Origin: Barthelona sp. PAP020 | Taxonomy: Eukaryota > Metamonada: BaSk clade | NCBI GenBank assembly: GCA_040182905.1 | Contig: JARQWU010000162.1 | Coordinates: forward strand, 1-23,972 | Length of the DNA stretch: 23,972 nt | Direction of reading: 5' to 3' | Part shown: positions 14,163 through 23,782 of the stretch, piece by piece | How positions within the stretch are numbered: the first letter of the stretch is position 1 | How the letters are laid out: the number at the start of each line of letters is the position of its first letter | Translations under genes and position numbers: made by a program | The notes under the pieces: model-generated | The model's input: the letters and a program-made list of their open reading frames with translations, nothing else | What the model was told of the DNA's origin: nothing | The model's database searches: none

Positions 14163-15725
14163 TTACAATAGATCTTCGACTAAAACACTATTTTGAAAAG
14201 GATTGTTTGGAAATAGTATTGGAATGCTTCCCCAATGAGCATAACATACACCAATTTGCTTCAACATGTCATTTTCTGTTTTTTGTTGTCTCTCAACATC
14301 AATATTTTGCATCAAAAATTGTTCAACATTATCAATGTTGTAAATATCCTTCAAAGTGTTTCTTTTTTTTGAAACTTCTGGAATATTTCTTGATTCTTGT
14401 TTCGTTTCACTTACAGAACCATTGTTATCATTGAAATTAGCTATGGTTGCTTTCTTTAAAGTGTCAATAGGAGTAGCGTCTAAAGTTAAATAATCAATGA
14501 AGTCAAACAAATCAACTTCCTCCTCTTTATCTTCTTCAGCATCTCTATTTTCCTCTGAATTTTTGAGATTTTTTGTTACTTCTGAATTTTCTTGTTCAAA
14601 AATATCAAAATCTTGCTCATTTGCTACATTTTCCTTTTGTGTTCCATTTAATATCACTAATTCAACATTTTCTTTGCTAATAATGCTCGTAAAATTTGTT
14701 TCTTGTGCATTTTGACCAGATGAAATATAATACTCCGAGATTTCATCAGCATCTACATCTTTAGTGACTTCAGTTTCGGTGTTTAGCAAATTTACTTCTG
14801 TTTCAGTAATTTGCGGAGGAACTTCCACATCTATTGTTTCAATAGAGATATTTTTATCATTTTTTTCATCTTTCTTTATACCACAGCTATCCCCTATTGA
14901 ATCAACACAATTATTTGACAGTGTGTCATATTCCTCAATTAAAATGTCTTTCGATGTATCAACACTCTCATTCACATCAAAATTAGAAGTTTCATATCCT
15001 ACAGTTTGTTTCTCTGAATCTTCATGTTCTTTGTTCTTAGTTCTTTGGTACATTTCGAATTTATCACTAATCTCCAATTTTTCAACGTCGATATCCTTTT
15101 TGTTTGATTTGAACGAGGGGCTTTCGACATTATTTGACGTGTTGTTAAGCGAGTCAGCCACATCAATTTCGTTAACAGCATTTGTTGTTTCTTTTTCATG
15201 AATGCTTTTTTCTAAAACGTTCGAAATAATATCTGCTTCAAAATTCTGTCTCAAAAGATCTTTTTCAAAAAAATCATTTGTTTGAACATAAACATCTTCT
15301 CTTGAGATGAAGGTATCTTTTGTGTTTGTACATTTATCAAATTTATTTTGCTTCTTTCCAAGTGATTTTCTTCGAATTCTCAAAATTTCATTTTGTAGAG
15401 CTATTTGTTGAATTAAATAATCTCTTATTTCTAATAATAATGAATTTGAAGGCTTAGAAATCGATTTATCAACAATATGATTACATAAAGGACATCGACA
15501 TGTGTCATTGTTGTAATAAATATCAATTTTATCCTTATTATTATAATTATTATTTTCAGGAATTATTTGACTAATATTTAAATGAGTCTCATTTTTTTGT
15601 TTAGGTGGTTTAGGTGGTTTTCGTTTTGGTTTCTTTGTATTCTTTCCATATGAATATCGAAAATCTGTATTACTAGTATATGGACTCGTATATGAACTCG
15701 TATATGGACTAATATTAGAATACAT
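14163..15725 (-). CDS. acidic, largely disordered protein with CxCxxCxH motif
   Basis: I do not recognise the family. The 520 residues begin with a Tyr/Thr/Ser repeat (SPYTSSYTSPYTS, residues 6-18) and a Lys/Pro stretch (KKPKRKPPKPPK, 31-42). Residues 76-83 read CRCPLCNH, a compact possible metal-binding knuckle (C76, C78, C81, H83). A predicted helix follows (about 92-120, LLLEIRDYLIQQIALQNEIL). Residues 150-440 are rich in Glu, Asp, Asn, Ser and Thr and probably disordered. The end (about 470-520) is less acidic, with a hydrophobic segment (YAHWGSIPILFPNNPF) that could be a docking motif. A scaffold or adaptor role would fit but is not shown. ATG 15725 and TAA 14163-14165 are clear. It lies just downstream of the giant ARM gene on the same strand, 187 bases away. 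Confidence 0.72.
   Translation of the reverse strand: MYSNISPYTSSYTSPYTSNTDFRYSYGKNTKKPKRKPPKPPKQKNETHLNISQIIPENNNYNNKDKIDIYYNNDTCRCPLCNHIVDKSISKPSNSLLLEIRDYLIQQIALQNEILRIRRKSLGKKQNKFDKCTNTKDTFISREDVYVQTNDFFEKDLLRQNFEADIISNVLEKSIHEKETTNAVNEIDVADSLNNTSNNVESPSFKSNKKDIDVEKLEISDKFEMYQRTKNKEHEDSEKQTVGYETSNFDVNESVDTSKDILIEEYDTLSNNCVDSIGDSCGIKKDEKNDKNISIETIDVEVPPQITETEVNLLNTETEVTKDVDADEISEYYISSGQNAQETNFTSIISKENVELVILNGTQKENVANEQDFDIFEQENSEVTKNLKNSEENRDAEEDKEEEVDLFDFIDYLTLDATPIDTLKKATIANFNDNNGSVSETKQESRNIPEVSKKRNTLKDIYNIDNVEQFLMQNIDVERQQKTENDMLKQIGVCYAHWGSIPILFPNNPFQNSVLVEDLL
15672..15707. repeat. three 12-bp tandem units in a coding region
   Basis: Units of the form ACT(A/C)GTATATG(A/G) occur at 15672-15683, 15684-15695 and 15696-15707. 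In the minus-strand protein they give the YTS(P/S) four-residue repeat near the N-terminus. Length change by slippage would stay in frame. Confidence 0.6.
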
Positions 15726-15912
15726 GGATAAGTTTCAGAAAAAAAATTTGATACATTTTTATGGCAATTCACACTTTATTGTTCATATTTTGAACACTTA
15801 TTGGCTTTTAAAAGTTTGAATAACATAAAATTTTATATTTAGTTTCACTTCCAAAGCTTTTTTTAAGAATTTTATCTAAAAAAAAAAAATACAAAGTCTC
15901 AATAAATATTTA

Positions 15913-18900
15913 TTACCTGCGTTTTGGATATTTTCTCTCTTTTTTAAAGGTTGTTGCTGTTTTTGAATCAGTCAACACTTTATTTTTCATTTGGGGAAAG
16001 AAAGTTGTTTTAATAACTTCATCCATAAAAGCCAAATATTGATTTACCAACGAATAAATGACCCCAATTAAACCAAATTCACGATAAAAATCATTTTCTT
16101 TATATTCTACTAATGGATCAATAACCGTAAAAAATTGATTTATCTGAATTTGAATTTCATCTTTAAGATAAAGTCCCTCAAAGTCAATATAAAACTCTTT
16201 TTTATCGAAATATTGCAAAGCAATTTCAAGTACCCTTGTGGAATGGTTAGGTTTACTTACAAATTCTTTTGTTTCTTTATTGTAAGTTATGTCCTCAGTA
16301 AACAATAAAAATGAAACCACTATCAAGCCAATTCTTTTCAGACATTGAATAAATTCGTTGGAACACTTTTTAACCAACTTAATAATATCATTTTCACTAT
16401 CAGTTGTCTTTTTTGATGATTTCTCAACTTCCAAACTGTGATCATCGAATCCCATGTAATACTTAAGGATAATATCTTCAAACTTCTTGTGAAATTTTCC
16501 GTAAATGTCATGTTTCTCTTCATATTCATTAAAAATCAAATCAAATAAGGTCTTAGCATAACGACTTTTGAAAGTGTAGGTTATTCCTTGAAAATCCAAA
16601 CAACTCCACAACCAATTCTGAATGAAACACTTTGAATCTTCAGGTAAAACAGGCATGATTGATGCTAATGTACGCTTCATCGCTACATTTGAAAAGGGCT
16701 TCATCCACACAAGATCTAAAGTTTGAAGTAATTCAAGTACACATTCATCAATATACGGGTTATTATTACCACCTGGCTGTGTTAAAGCACTAGTTAATAA
16801 AGCTGCAATATCAGATTCAAATGGATCCAAAATCATATCAAGACAAGGTAAGCTATCAAATTCGTCATCACTTTCATCATCATTATCTTCTTCATCTTCA
16901 TCCTTTTCTTCGAAAGGTGTTAAGTTGATATAGTCTTGAACTGCTATCAAAAGTTCTTGTAATATATAAGGATCTTTTGCTATTTTAGATGCACTACCAT
17001 GCCAAAATACACGGATTTCATCAGTAATCAGATAATTTTGAATTGTAAACATCAAAACAAATGTAGAAGAGGACAATTGTTTTAATAATTTATCAGCTAA
17101 GATTTGAAAAACTTCTCTTTCCAGTAAAAACTTGAATAATTGCTGATCAATCACCAATAAATCCGTTAAGATTCGGAAAAATTGATCAGCAACTTCAATT
17201 TGATTTGGATTCATTATCTCAATATTATTAGAGGAGGTTGAAGCAAGTTGAATTGAAAAAAATATAATGATTAAATAAATAAGTTCATAGAAAAAGTCTC
17301 CAGTAATATTGAAAAATGGTCTGTATGAATTAACCAATTTTTTATCAACATCTAAAAGACTGTTGATAAATACTTCACATACTTTTGGATCAGGCAATAA
17401 TTTAAATAAAATATCAGCAATTTCTCTTAATTCTCCTTCAGAATTGGTTTTACTTACTAACAATAGTTCAATAACTAATGAAACATTTACGGGATATACT
17501 TCTTTCAATTGGACTTCAAAAATACAAGACAATATAAATGATGGTTTTGGTAAAACCATCAATAATTTCTCTCCTTGAACTCTTTTATCAGTAAAATCTT
17601 TAATATTATCATTTATCAACATAATAGAAACCATCAAAGCTAATAATAAACAATTTTCCATTTGTAATTCTGGCATATGTCTGTATAAAGATAATAACAC
17701 TGATTTCATACCTTCTTGTTTAAATAATCGGATTCCATTTGCATTCATTAAAATTAAATGATGTAAAGCATTTAAAACCAAGGTTTTTAAAGGTAAAATG
17801 ATGGTATTTACCAATAAAATGTATTTCAATCCCTTGAAAATAATTTCATAAGTATCATCATCTAATTCATAATTGATAATCACCAAATCAATCCAATATA
17901 ATAATTTTTCCAAAAGTTTATTCATTTCTTCTGCTTTTTTCAATTGAATCAAAGATCTAAACTTTTGAAATATTTGTATAAGAATCCAATTCAATTTTTC
18001 TTCTCTAATTTTTTTATGAACAATTCCATATTGTAAAATATTCATTGATTGTTCAATAACATCATACAATAATAAATGAGTATTATGATTTTGACATCTA
18101 TAATTACATAAAATATCTTCAAAATGTTTAAAAAGATAATTTAACAATAAACTAATCAGATCAAATCCAAAATAATCATAAAATGCTTTAATTAGATAAC
18201 TAAATTTATCATTATTTGATTGTGATTCTGAATTATTTAATTTTAAATCATAACGATCATATATTGATATATCTAAACCTAAAGTTTGTTCATAAGGTAA
18301 AAATGGGATAGATTTTTTATCAAAAAGATCCAAATTTGCTTCAAATAATTTAATACCAGTTTCAATAGATTCTTTAGAAGGTTGTATAACGATTGAATTA
18401 GTATTACTTAAAAGATTAAACAATTGATTTTCCATGAAGATTTTTGGATTAGTAGTATCAAAATCTAATGAAGGAATGAATTTAATTTCTCTTTCTCTTA
18501 GCAATATTTTATAAATTTGTTGTAATAATAAATAAAATTGATTGAAAATTGTTGAATTTTTAGAAAAATTATTATTATTGTTTAAAGTAATTAATTTAAA
18601 GAATAAATTAGTTATAAATAAATTTAATAAAGTTTTAGATTGATTTGTGATTAATTCTTCCATATTATTTAAAAATGTTTCAGTAAAATAAGGTAATTTA
18701 CTGAAAAACTCATTAGATTCATGTACAATTAAAAATAAAGAATCAAATAACATCCTTTGTAATAAAATACTTAAACTATTATTTATCCATCTTTTTGCTA
18801 TAGATGGATAACAACATAAAGATTCACCATTCTTTTCTCCAAAAATCTCATTGAAAAATTTCAATAATCTAGTACATTTTTGTACATTTGCTAATTTATT

Positions 18901-21900
18901 AAATGATACAAAAAATCTATTTTGATTCAATAATTCAATTTCATCAAAATGTGCTGATATTAATCGTTTAGCAAATATATCACAATTCTTTGCAAACTTT
19001 TCAACATTTTTCGGAATACAAATTGTAAAACCAAATGTAAAACCAAATGTAAAAGTTTCATGTTCATTATCATGTTCATTATCATGTTCATTATCATGTT
19101 CTTCTTCTACTTCCTCTTTCTCTTTTACTTCTTTTATTTCATCATCATCATCTTCTACAATAACAAAATAATCTGGACATACTTTTAAAATCTCAAAAAA
19201 TACACCTAAAACAAATTCCATTTCTGTTTCTTTACCAACAATCAAATTTGATCCAATTAACAATATTTGTTGAAATAAACAAGTCAATTGAAAGTTTGTA
19301 AACTTTTCGAAATGTTTCAAAGTTTTAATAATTTTGATAAAACTTTTGATTATATTATTTTCATCATCAACATCTTTATATTTTTTTAATTCATTGAAAA
19401 ATTGTAAAATAAGTAAATCATCATCATTATCTTTGTTGTTTTGTGAGATTTTTTTGAATGTTTTAAAAATATTTAATTGAGTAAAAAAAGCATGTCTGCT
19501 TGGTGTCAAAAACACTAACATCAAATCAATTCCAATCAAAGCTAAAGTATCATTATCGTTCAACATCAATATTTCAAAAATGTCATTCAATTCTGCTAAA
19601 TCATAATCTAAATACTTTAAATCAAATCTAGGTGAAAGAATAACTTCTGCTGAAATTAAATGCAAATATTTACATACATTTCGTAATTGTTTGTTGAAAT
19701 CATTCATAATTATCGATTTTGTTTTTAGATTTATATTTAAATTTGAATTCGTTGTAGTGGTTATTTCATTATTCACATTTTCTTCTTTAAAATCTTGAAT
19801 ATTACATAATAAATTCAAAATTCTTAATATATTATTAAATATTCCACATTTTAAAACCTCGAGTTGATTTTCTTCACATGTTACAACTAAATTTCCAATA
19901 GCCCATGAAACTTTATGTAAAAATGACAAAGTTTGTACATCAATATGTTCAATTTGATCTAAAATCATTTGTATGACATTAAAAACGTTTACTTGTCGAA
20001 ATTTCTCTCTATGTTCACTAGATCCAACAGTTAAATTAATTATCACTCTAAAAGCTTCCATTATAACATTTTTTTTATCTTTATGTACTTTCAAAATGTT
20101 AACAATTGGTTTGAATAAATTAGATTTGCCAATTTCATTTCTATAACTACCATGATATGCAGCATTAGCAATAATTAAACAAATTCTACGAATGATTTCA
20201 GTATTTTCATTAAATTTAGTCAATAGATTTGGTAATTCATCAAATAACCCTTTTTCAATAGTAATTTTTATATTAGCTTCACATTTAGTTATCAAATTTT
20301 CCCAACTCCATAATATCTTTTCAATTATTTCAGCATTATCATGAATTTTCAATAGGTGTAACAATTGTTCAAAAATCCCTAATTCTCTAAAACTTTCACG
20401 TATAGGCGCTGATTCAGAAGTTAAATTCAAAATTGCTCGCAAACATTGAGTTATTATTGAATGATCAGATTCATAATAAGTTAAGATCTCCATCAAGATA
20501 GGCAAAATTTCAGTTAAATGTTGAATTTTCAAAAAATCATTCAATAGACCCGTATTTGCAATTACACAACATATATTCTTAACAATAGGTGAATCCGATC
20601 GATAAAATGAATAGATACGAGGTAAACATTCAAATAACCCTGCTTCAAGAAAACTTTTTCTTTCTAAATCGCTTACCCAAACTAGATTTGATAAAGCCCA
20701 AACACAGTTATAGATTACTTCCCTATTTTGACATAAAGTATGTATTATTTTGCCGTTATTAGGAACTAAATGTAACCTAATCATCCATTCTGGTAACGAT
20801 ACAGGAGGTAACTTTACCATATCTTCCACAAGATCTAATTCAACACAGTGTTCTTCTTTTAATTCTTGTTCTTGTTCTTGTTCTTGAGTTTCATTTTCAT
20901 TTATTATATTTATTGTATTATTTATTGTGCTATTTAATGTATTTGGATGATTATTTAATAAAGAATTAACTTCTGCAACAGCATTAAGATCAAGTGCTAT
21001 CAATTCGGTTAGATATAAATCAAGAATCTCACGAATTCGAACAAAAATTCCAGCATAAGAAAACAATTCTGCTATCGATGAAAATTGTCGAACCAAACCT
21101 GTTATCGTAGTTAATGCATCAGACACTTTTTCAGCATTATGTATATACATGAATAATTTAAACATACTACCACGTACTTGTGCTAAAGGTTGTGGAATAT
21201 TATCTTGACTATGACTTGAAGCATTGGCAAAAAGCATATACTTAAACCCTTCATTTTCAATTTGCAATTTCTTTAACTCAACAGTAAAAGGTGCAATAAT
21301 TTCCCAAGCTCTTTTTACGTTATCATCAGTAGAAATCGTCATAGGAGGGGAACTAATGGGAGGAACATCTAAATCTTCTTCAGCAATAGTTTTTTCTTTA
21401 AATAACTCCATTCTATTCATAACTAAACTCAAATTAGGATTTGGTAAGGCAAATTCAATGTTGTTGTCATTCAATTCTAACAACTTTTCTTTGTCTGTGG
21501 ACGAAAGGTGTCCATGAATGTATTCAATCAATTGTTGATTCTGTTCTTCTAATCTAGTTGATTTCGCTCGATGAGATCGTATAATTTCCCTCAATTCATT
21601 TAATCGCTTTGATAGCAATTCACTCTGCTTGTGAGCATTATCTAACTCATCTAATTGGTCAGATAAGTTTAACATTTGTGTTTGTAGTTCTTCAACGTTA
21701 ACTTCCTTCTCTTCCAACTTCTTTTGCAATGATAGTACTGTTTCTTTGTGATTCTTTAAAGAATTTTTGTGAATTTCCAGCTCTTTATTCAACTTTTTAT
21801 TGTTATTAATTTGACTTGCTAGTTGTTTTTCTAATGTCTCAATTTTTTTTCTTTGATCATTCAATTGAGCGTCTTTTTTGTTAACTTGTGTTTCTAACTT

Positions 21901-22770
21901 ATTGACATTTCTTTGTAAACTCTTTATACTGCGATTTAATGTTGTTTTTTCTTTATTCAAATCTTTGGTTGTTTTTGCTAATTCAATATTTTCCGCAGAA
22001 AGATCAACAAATTTCAATTGCAATTCCTCCTTTTCTTTTTCAAAACTTTTAACATTTTCTAAATGTTTATTCTCATATTCATTCTCTCTTTCAATCATTT
22101 TCTCTTCAAATAATTTTTTGGCGTTATCAAATCGTTCTTGAAACTCTACCTTCTCTGAAACAATCGTTTTTTCATACTTTGAACATTGTTCTTCTTTTGA
22201 TTCAATGACTTCTTTTAGTTCATCAATTTCATCAATGTATGTGTCACAGGTTGCAGAAAAATCAACATTTGCATTTTTAATATTTTTTGTCACTGAAGTC
22301 TCTTCCACAGGTTGTAATTTATCAATATCGGTCTCAGTTTCACTATAACTAGGTATTATATATTTTTGTTTTGTTTCTAATAAATCTTTTAACATGATAA
22401 CATCTTGTTCTTTACGTTTTAAAGCATATTCTAAGGTGTTGATTTTTTCTTCCAAAATTTGTTTTGGTTCTTCAAAAACCTTTAAATTCAACGTTTCATA
22501 TGAGTTTAGCGTTTTTTTAGTTGATGATGAATCACCATTTCTTATTGAAGATTGTACAAATAATCTACCTTGTAAAAATAACACACGATCAGTCAATAAA
22601 TTAATAGAATCTATTAGTTCAGTTTCTTTTGAATCTTTTGCATGAACAATAGAATTTAATTCACGAATTTCAATTTCTTTTTCTTCCAACTGATGTTGTA
22701 GAAAATTTAAATTCGAATTTAATGTTGATATTATTGAATCAAATTGATGATTACTCAAATTAACACTCAT
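15913..22770 (-). CDS. giant coiled-coil plus armadillo-repeat protein, unknown family
   Basis: From ATG 22770 the protein has 2,285 residues. About 10-60 and 90-410 are coiled coil (for example KLEEKEVNVEELQTQMLNLS). About 660-990 hold roughly seven armadillo-like repeats of 40-45 residues, with segments such as VIYNCVWALSNLVW, IITQCLRAILNLTS and VIMEAFRVIINLTV. The rest is long helical sequence, probably alpha-solenoid, broken by acidic low-complexity linkers near 1220-1250 (with 4-residue repeats) and near 1945-1965 (EEKDEDEEDNDDESDDEF). The tail is basic. It resembles cytoskeletal or trafficking scaffolds in plan, but I cannot name a family. An upstream in-frame ATG at 22902 would add 44 residues; I prefer 22770 because the added part is Lys/Phe-rich and derives from A/T runs. 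The stretch coding the middle is the most A/T-rich in the window. Stop is TAA. Confidence 0.82.
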   Translation of the reverse strand: MSVNLSNHQFDSIISTLNSNLNFLQHQLEEKEIEIRELNSIVHAKDSKETELIDSINLLTDRVLFLQGRLFVQSSIRNGDSSSTKKTLNSYETLNLKVFEEPKQILEEKINTLEYALKRKEQDVIMLKDLLETKQKYIIPSYSETETDIDKLQPVEETSVTKNIKNANVDFSATCDTYIDEIDELKEVIESKEEQCSKYEKTIVSEKVEFQERFDNAKKLFEEKMIERENEYENKHLENVKSFEKEKEELQLKFVDLSAENIELAKTTKDLNKEKTTLNRSIKSLQRNVNKLETQVNKKDAQLNDQRKKIETLEKQLASQINNNKKLNKELEIHKNSLKNHKETVLSLQKKLEEKEVNVEELQTQMLNLSDQLDELDNAHKQSELLSKRLNELREIIRSHRAKSTRLEEQNQQLIEYIHGHLSSTDKEKLLELNDNNIEFALPNPNLSLVMNRMELFKEKTIAEEDLDVPPISSPPMTISTDDNVKRAWEIIAPFTVELKKLQIENEGFKYMLFANASSHSQDNIPQPLAQVRGSMFKLFMYIHNAEKVSDALTTITGLVRQFSSIAELFSYAGIFVRIREILDLYLTELIALDLNAVAEVNSLLNNHPNTLNSTINNTINIINENETQEQEQEQELKEEHCVELDLVEDMVKLPPVSLPEWMIRLHLVPNNGKIIHTLCQNREVIYNCVWALSNLVWVSDLERKSFLEAGLFECLPRIYSFYRSDSPIVKNICCVIANTGLLNDFLKIQHLTEILPILMEILTYYESDHSIITQCLRAILNLTSESAPIRESFRELGIFEQLLHLLKIHDNAEIIEKILWSWENLITKCEANIKITIEKGLFDELPNLLTKFNENTEIIRRICLIIANAAYHGSYRNEIGKSNLFKPIVNILKVHKDKKNVIMEAFRVIINLTVGSSEHREKFRQVNVFNVIQMILDQIEHIDVQTLSFLHKVSWAIGNLVVTCEENQLEVLKCGIFNNILRILNLLCNIQDFKEENVNNEITTTTNSNLNINLKTKSIIMNDFNKQLRNVCKYLHLISAEVILSPRFDLKYLDYDLAELNDIFEILMLNDNDTLALIGIDLMLVFLTPSRHAFFTQLNIFKTFKKISQNNKDNDDDLLILQFFNELKKYKDVDDENNIIKSFIKIIKTLKHFEKFTNFQLTCLFQQILLIGSNLIVGKETEMEFVLGVFFEILKVCPDYFVIVEDDDDEIKEVKEKEEVEEEHDNEHDNEHDNEHETFTFGFTFGFTICIPKNVEKFAKNCDIFAKRLISAHFDEIELLNQNRFFVSFNKLANVQKCTRLLKFFNEIFGEKNGESLCCYPSIAKRWINNSLSILLQRMLFDSLFLIVHESNEFFSKLPYFTETFLNNMEELITNQSKTLLNLFITNLFFKLITLNNNNNFSKNSTIFNQFYLLLQQIYKILLREREIKFIPSLDFDTTNPKIFMENQLFNLLSNTNSIVIQPSKESIETGIKLFEANLDLFDKKSIPFLPYEQTLGLDISIYDRYDLKLNNSESQSNNDKFSYLIKAFYDYFGFDLISLLLNYLFKHFEDILCNYRCQNHNTHLLLYDVIEQSMNILQYGIVHKKIREEKLNWILIQIFQKFRSLIQLKKAEEMNKLLEKLLYWIDLVIINYELDDDTYEIIFKGLKYILLVNTIILPLKTLVLNALHHLILMNANGIRLFKQEGMKSVLLSLYRHMPELQMENCLLLALMVSIMLINDNIKDFTDKRVQGEKLLMVLPKPSFILSCIFEVQLKEVYPVNVSLVIELLLVSKTNSEGELREIADILFKLLPDPKVCEVFINSLLDVDKKLVNSYRPFFNITGDFFYELIYLIIIFFSIQLASTSSNNIEIMNPNQIEVADQFFRILTDLLVIDQQLFKFLLEREVFQILADKLLKQLSSSTFVLMFTIQNYLITDEIRVFWHGSASKIAKDPYILQELLIAVQDYINLTPFEEKDEDEEDNDDESDDEFDSLPCLDMILDPFESDIAALLTSALTQPGGNNNPYIDECVLELLQTLDLVWMKPFSNVAMKRTLASIMPVLPEDSKCFIQNWLWSCLDFQGITYTFKSRYAKTLFDLIFNEYEEKHDIYGKFHKKFEDIILKYYMGFDDHSLEVEKSSKKTTDSENDIIKLVKKCSNEFIQCLKRIGLIVVSFLLFTEDITYNKETKEFVSKPNHSTRVLEIALQYFDKKEFYIDFEGLYLKDEIQIQINQFFTVIDPLVEYKENDFYREFGLIGVIYSLVNQYLAFMDEVIKTTFFPQMKNKVLTDSKTATTFKKERKYPKRR
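19027..19094. repeat. two different 12-bp tandem repeats back to back
   Basis: AAAACCAAATGT occurs twice in tandem (19027-19050), followed after a short gap by three perfect copies of CATGTTCATTAT (19059-19094) and a partial fourth. Both lie inside the giant ARM gene, and in the minus-strand protein they give FTFG and DNEH four-residue repeats. The 12-base period keeps the frame. Confidence 0.75.
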
Positions 22771-23110
22771 AACAATTTCATCAAAGAAATAAATTGGATG
22801 AAGTTTTTTTTTTTTCACAAAGAAAAATTTTATTCTTTGTTTGTTCATTAACGACCCAAAAGATGTTTTTTTGACCTTGTACATATTTTTTTCAAAGTTC
22901 ATTTATGTCCTTTTATGGTTATTTTTTTTTTTTTTCAAATATTAAATGTTTTTTGTGGGATCAATCAACAAAAAAAAAATAGAAATGACAATTTTTATAA
23001 ATAATATCTTATCAATTACTCATTCTTCTTGAAAATAAAAATTACCCTGCATTTTTTGACAGAAATACTCCCTTCTTTTTGATCGAAATTTGGTTTCAAC
23101 TTTTTGTTTG
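22771..23110. other. divergent intergenic region, giant ARM gene / helical orphan
   Basis: These 340 bases lie between two divergent genes and should hold both promoters. There are several T or A runs of 10 or more bases (near 22805-22816, 22921-22936 and 22970-22979) and a TATA-like stretch (tttttataaataat, about 22992-23005). No RNA gene is seen. Confidence 0.45.
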
Positions 23111-23782
23111 ATGTCAAATACCACTTTGACACTTCATAATTATTTCAAAAAATCAAATTTGCTCAAAAATGATATTGACAACATTTTAAAACAATTTGAA
23201 GGTTTGATAATAGAACATAGAATTGAAAAAGATTACTTAATTCAATTAATATTACAATTTTGTAATAAATTTATGGATAGTCTAAGTAAATCTTTGATTC
23301 ATTTGTGTTTTCAATTCTCATTTATCAATATCTCAAATCAGTACCCTTTATTATTTCATTATCTTTGTAATAGAATGGAAGATCCAGTACATATTCAAAA
23401 TTTGACGGAAGAAATTTTGTTAAATTGTGAAAATATTTCTTCTACTAACATTGAATTATCAATCCTTTTTAATTCAGTCATTATTTTGGTGAGAAAAGCT
23501 TTATTTTTTGAATTTGAATCTTCTTATCTTCCCTTATTTTCAATAATTGACGTTATTTCAAAGAAATTTAACGCTTCTTCAATAATTCCTTGTTTAAAAA
23601 GATGCAATTCCAAAGAAATAGCAGTCATTCTTGAATATCTTGCAGATCTATTGGTAAATTCAACTAATTCTGAGCAAATTGAGAATATTTGGCTATTAAT
23701 TGATGCTTTAAAAAATAGAAGCAGTCGTTCCGTTTATGAAGCTGCCATATTATCAGCTTTTGTTATGGAAACGAAAGGATAA
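23111..23782 (+). CDS. hypothetical helical protein, 223 residues
   Basis: I do not recognise the family. From ATG 23111 the protein is 223 residues, almost all predicted helix, rich in Leu, Ile, Asn and Ser (for example EKDYLIQLILQFCNKFMDSL and KEIAVILEYLADLLVN). The spacing of hydrophobic helices suggests a small alpha-solenoid. The last helices (QIENIWLLIDALKNRS and VYEAAILSAFVM) are the least degenerate part. The frame is open for seven codons upstream of the ATG but has no earlier ATG. Stop is TAA. It is divergent from the giant ARM gene. Confidence 0.72.
   Translation: MSNTTLTLHNYFKKSNLLKNDIDNILKQFEGLIIEHRIEKDYLIQLILQFCNKFMDSLSKSLIHLCFQFSFINISNQYPLLFHYLCNRMEDPVHIQNLTEEILLNCENISSTNIELSILFNSVIILVRKALFFEFESSYLPLFSIIDVISKKFNASSIIPCLKRCNSKEIAVILEYLADLLVNSTNSEQIENIWLLIDALKNRSSRSVYEAAILSAFVMETKG

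Noticed and set aside
14764-15201. 145-codon Ser/Phe-rich frame on the plus strand
   Set aside because: It is the complement of the acidic low-complexity part of the 520-residue gene; Glu/Asp codons read as Ser/Phe on the other strand.
22771-22902. 44-residue N-terminal extension of the giant ARM protein
   Set aside because: It is rich in Lys and Phe from A/T runs and has no coiled-coil pattern; the ATG at 22770 directly precedes the coiled coil. 5' end mapping would settle it.
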